A DNA stretch of 7,811 bases. Source: Fidelibacterota bacterium. GTDB taxonomy: Bacteria > Fidelibacterota > Marinisomatia > Marinisomatales > TCS55. The stretch is from the NCBI GenBank assembly GCA_002715035.1, contig PAXB01000048.1, positions 1-7,811 of the forward strand, given 5' to 3'. Numbering within the stretch: position 1 is the stretch's first letter; each line of letters begins with the position of its first letter. Below, piece after piece: positions 5,524 through 7,811 of this stretch. Below the pieces are notes generated by a model. It worked only from the letters and a program-made list of their open reading frames with translations, searched no databases and was not told the origin of the DNA. The translations under genes were made by a program, and so were the position numbers.

Positions 5524-6458
5524 TGCTGCAGCAAAAGCATCTACTGGGATTGGAAGGATATCCAGCGGAGGATATTCAAACCATTATTGATACGGCCTTC
5601 ACCTTTAGAGAAGTGTTAGACCGTCCCATTAAAAAAGTACCTTCTTTACAGGGTAAAACAATTGTAAATCTTTTTTTCGAAAATTCAACGCGTACGCGGA
5701 TTAGTTTTGAATTGGCGCAAAAGAGACTCAGCGCAGACACCGTTAATTTTTCGGCATCCACATCCAGTTTGAAAAAAGGTGAGACTTTCAAGGATACAGC
5801 ACAAAATATTGAAGCAATGAAAATTGATGCGGTGGTGATGCGTCATCCCACACCGGGTGCACCTTTGCACCTAACCCAGCATATTAATTCTATTGTCATT
5901 AATGCGGGGGATGGGACCCATGAACATCCGACCCAAGCCATATTGGATATGACAAGTCTTCATGAAAAATTTGGATATTTAAAAGGATTAAAAGTTGGTA
6001 TTATTGGTGATATCTCTCACAGTCGTGTGGCCCTGAGTAATATTCATGGATTGAAAACCATGGGTGCAGAAGTCACACTTTGCGGTCCCTCAACGTTGAT
6101 TCCACCCTTTGCAGAAGATTTGGGGGTATCAGTGAATTACAATGTAGATGAGGTGATTGAATGGGCAGATGCACTCAATGTACTTCGAATCCAACGGGAA
6201 AGAATGGGGGGCGGGCTATTGCCATCCGTTAGAGAATATCGAAATCTGTTTGGTATTACGACAGAACGTTTATCCATGCATAAAAAAGAAATTGTCATTA
6301 TGCACCCGGGTCCTATGAATCGCGGGGTGGAAATTGACAGTTTGGTGGCAGACAGCGATCAAGCCATCATCCTGGATCAGGTGTTGAATGGTGTGGCATC
6401 ACGTATGGCCATTTTATATTTATTATTGGGCGGCAAGCAGGAACAGGAAAATAGTTAA
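5523..6458 (+). CDS. pyrB: Aspartate carbamoyltransferase catalytic chain
   Basis: PyrB joins carbamoyl phosphate and L-aspartate to make N-carbamoyl-aspartate, the first committed step of pyrimidine synthesis, in the cytoplasm as a trimer. At 311 residues it has the usual length. The carbamoyl-phosphate motif FFENSTRTRISFE is at 51-63, the mobile Ser/Lys loop SSLKKGE at 81-87, HPTQ at 135-138, the aspartate-domain motif LRIQRER at 221-227, and HPGPMNRG at 261-268. All key residues appear intact. The ATG overlaps the pyrR stop (TGATG), and pyrC begins one base after the pyrB stop, so the three genes form a tight operon. No regulatory chain gene (pyrI) is visible in the window; the enzyme may be controlled mainly at transcription by PyrR. 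Confidence 0.97.
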   Translation: MLQQKHLLGLEGYPAEDIQTIIDTAFTFREVLDRPIKKVPSLQGKTIVNLFFENSTRTRISFELAQKRLSADTVNFSASTSSLKKGETFKDTAQNIEAMKIDAVVMRHPTPGAPLHLTQHINSIVINAGDGTHEHPTQAILDMTSLHEKFGYLKGLKVGIIGDISHSRVALSNIHGLKTMGAEVTLCGPSTLIPPFAEDLGVSVNYNVDEVIEWADALNVLRIQRERMGGGLLPSVREYRNLFGITTERLSMHKKEIVIMHPGPMNRGVEIDSLVADSDQAIILDQVLNGVASRMAILYLLLGGKQEQENS

Positions 6459-6459
6459 G

Positions 6460-7752
6460 ATGAAAACAACAAAGTTAAAAAAGCAGGTTGTATTAAAGGG
6501 CGGAACGATTTTAGACCCCATCAATGAAACGCTTAAAAAAGGTGATGTACTCATCGAAAATGGGAGGATGAAATCTATCGGGAAAGTGACGCCATCCAAA
6601 TCGGCAGATGTTATTGATTGCAGTGGGTTGATTGTGACACATGGATTTTGTGATATTCATGTTCATTTTCGTGAACCGGGACGTGAGGATAAGGAAACGC
6701 TTGATTCCGGTTCCATGGCGGCACTGGCGGGCGGATTTACCCGTGTCTGTGTCATGCCCAATACGGACCCACCATTGGATTCCCCTGAATCCATTCGTTA
6801 CACGATAGATCGAGGGGAAGAATGCCCGATTCACATTCATCCAATCGGTGCCATTACAAAGAGTCAAGATGGGAAAGAATTGACGGAGATGGGCGCCATG
6901 TTATCGGAAGGTGCGGTGGCATTTAGTGATGATGGTCTGCCCGTTACAGACACTGGTATGATGCGAAATGCATTGGAATATGCCACTATGTTTGATGTGC
7001 CGATAATTAATCATGCAGAGGATTTATGCTTGAAAAAAGATGGAGTGATGCACGAGGGAAAAATTTCAACCCAATTGGGTCTGCCAGCCAGCCCGGGTAT
7101 TACGGAATCCAATATGGTCCACCGCGATTTAGAATTAACAGAATTGACCGGTGCCCGGCTCCACGTGCCTCATGTAAGTTCGGCCAAATCAACGGATTAT
7201 ATCCGACAAATGAAAAAATCCAATAATAAAATAACAGCGGAAGTCACGCCACATCATTTATTTTTTACGGATGATGATTTAATTACCTATAATACAGATT
7301 TAAAAGTGGCTCCCCCCATTCGAACACAGGCCGATCAAAAAGCACTCATCAAAGGAGTGAAGGATGGAACCTTTGATTGTATTGCCACAGACCATGCACC
7401 TCATACCATAGAGGAAAAGGAAGGGACTTTTGATTTGGCTCCTTTTGGGATGATTGGTTTGGAATCATGTTTTGGTGCGGTTAATCGGGCATTGGTTAAA
7501 GAAAATAAATTGAATATCATCCGGTTAATCCAAATGCTTGCCGTTAATCCTCGTAGAATAATGGGATTTGAGACAGATCTATTTACAAATGGGAATCCTG
7601 CAGAATTGACCATTTTTGATCCAAACAAAAAATGGACATTTAAGAAATCAGATATTTATTCACGGTCCCATAATTCTCCGTTTATAGGTGAAGCGTTGAT
7701 TGGCCGCATAAGGGCAACCATTGTAAAGGGTCATATAACAGCATTGGTTTAA
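6460..7752 (+). CDS. pyrC: Dihydroorotase, type I
   Basis: PyrC cyclises N-carbamoyl-aspartate to dihydroorotate, the step after PyrB. The protein has 430 residues, the size of long type I dihydroorotases such as the Bacillus enzymes, rather than the ~350-residue E. coli type. Metal and substrate residues are all present: His67 and His69 in DIHVHFREPG (65-74), Asn101 in MPNT, Asp158 in FSDDG, His185 in NHAED, His238 in HVPHVS and Asp311 in ATDHAPH (309-315). Their spacing matches that of the B. anthracis enzyme, so this is a catalytic dihydroorotase and not an inactive PyrX-like partner of PyrB. The start ATG at 6460 lies one base after the pyrB stop, with AGGA at 6445-6448 as a rather distant ribosome site. 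The frame extends upstream within pyrB, but those residues do not belong to the family. Confidence 0.97.
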   Translation: MKTTKLKKQVVLKGGTILDPINETLKKGDVLIENGRMKSIGKVTPSKSADVIDCSGLIVTHGFCDIHVHFREPGREDKETLDSGSMAALAGGFTRVCVMPNTDPPLDSPESIRYTIDRGEECPIHIHPIGAITKSQDGKELTEMGAMLSEGAVAFSDDGLPVTDTGMMRNALEYATMFDVPIINHAEDLCLKKDGVMHEGKISTQLGLPASPGITESNMVHRDLELTELTGARLHVPHVSSAKSTDYIRQMKKSNNKITAEVTPHHLFFTDDDLITYNTDLKVAPPIRTQADQKALIKGVKDGTFDCIATDHAPHTIEEKEGTFDLAPFGMIGLESCFGAVNRALVKENKLNIIRLIQMLAVNPRRIMGFETDLFTNGNPAELTIFDPNKKWTFKKSDIYSRSHNSPFIGEALIGRIRATIVKGHITALV

Positions 7753-7811
7753 TATATCATATTCGTCAGAAATGCAGAGCTACCCCCATGGATATTTATT
7801 GAGGATGGTGA
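7753..7811. other. Downstream edge of the window, no gene assigned
   Basis: The last 59 bases hold no clear terminator and no supported start. A + strand frame opens at ATG 7772 and runs off the edge, and a - strand frame ending at TAA 7751-7749 is also open. Too little is present to choose between them. Confidence 0.4.

Noticed and set aside
7753..7811. Possible start of carA after pyrC, because one frame reads WIFIEDG, reminiscent of the LxLEDG opening of carbamoyl phosphate synthase small chains
   Set aside because: That frame has no ATG, GTG or TTG between the pyrC stop and the motif, and seven residues are too few to judge. It needs sequence beyond the window.
1..7811. CRISPR arrays, tRNA or rRNA genes, insertion sequences and attachment sites
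   Set aside because: No regularly spaced repeats, transposase motifs, terminal inverted repeats or cloverleaf-like sequences were seen on either strand.

Overview
The window reads as ordinary bacterial chromosome, about 40% GC by eye. It carries housekeeping genes on the + strand (mutL, miaA, pyrR-pyrB-pyrC) interrupted by a three-gene block on the - strand. The source is probably a Gram-negative-type bacterium: it has an endonuclease-type MutL and a secreted P1-family peptidase. A member of the Fibrobacteres-Chlorobi-Bacteroidetes (FCB) superphylum or a Marinimicrobia-like marine lineage would fit, but this is a weak inference from protein style. Nothing here proves the taxon.

Layout. 1-1614 is mutL without its first ~50 codons, which lie outside the window. 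1677-3821 holds three - strand genes, in transcription order a secreted P1/DmpA-type peptidase, a small three-helix membrane protein resembling DUF1145, and a GNAT acetyltransferase. The last two are visibly more AT-rich than the flanks. A 64-base divergent gap separates the peptidase from miaA (3886-4812). A small terminator-like hairpin follows miaA, and then comes a leader of about 150 bases with the recognisable architecture of a PyrR-controlled transcription attenuator. It consists of a PyrR-binding stem-loop, an antiterminator helix and an intrinsic terminator. The leader precedes pyrR (4969-5523), pyrB (5523-6458) and pyrC (6460-7752), which are packed with a 1-base overlap and a 1-base gap. 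The last 59 bases hold no identifiable gene.

How the genes work together. PyrB (aspartate transcarbamoylase) and PyrC (dihydroorotase) catalyse consecutive steps of de novo UMP synthesis. PyrR senses uridine nucleotides and, by the Bacillus model, binds the nascent leader so that the terminator forms when UMP is plentiful. All the needed parts are visible: the loop core, its competing partner strand, the U-tract, and a PyrR that keeps the residues tied to RNA binding. MutL (mismatch repair) and MiaA (tRNA A37 prenylation) are often neighbours in bacteria; here the inverted block separates them.

I looked for an undescribed system and did not find a convincing one. The items most worth a second look are the attenuator leader with several mutually exclusive helices, a MiaA with altered family motifs, and the AT-rich inverted block.
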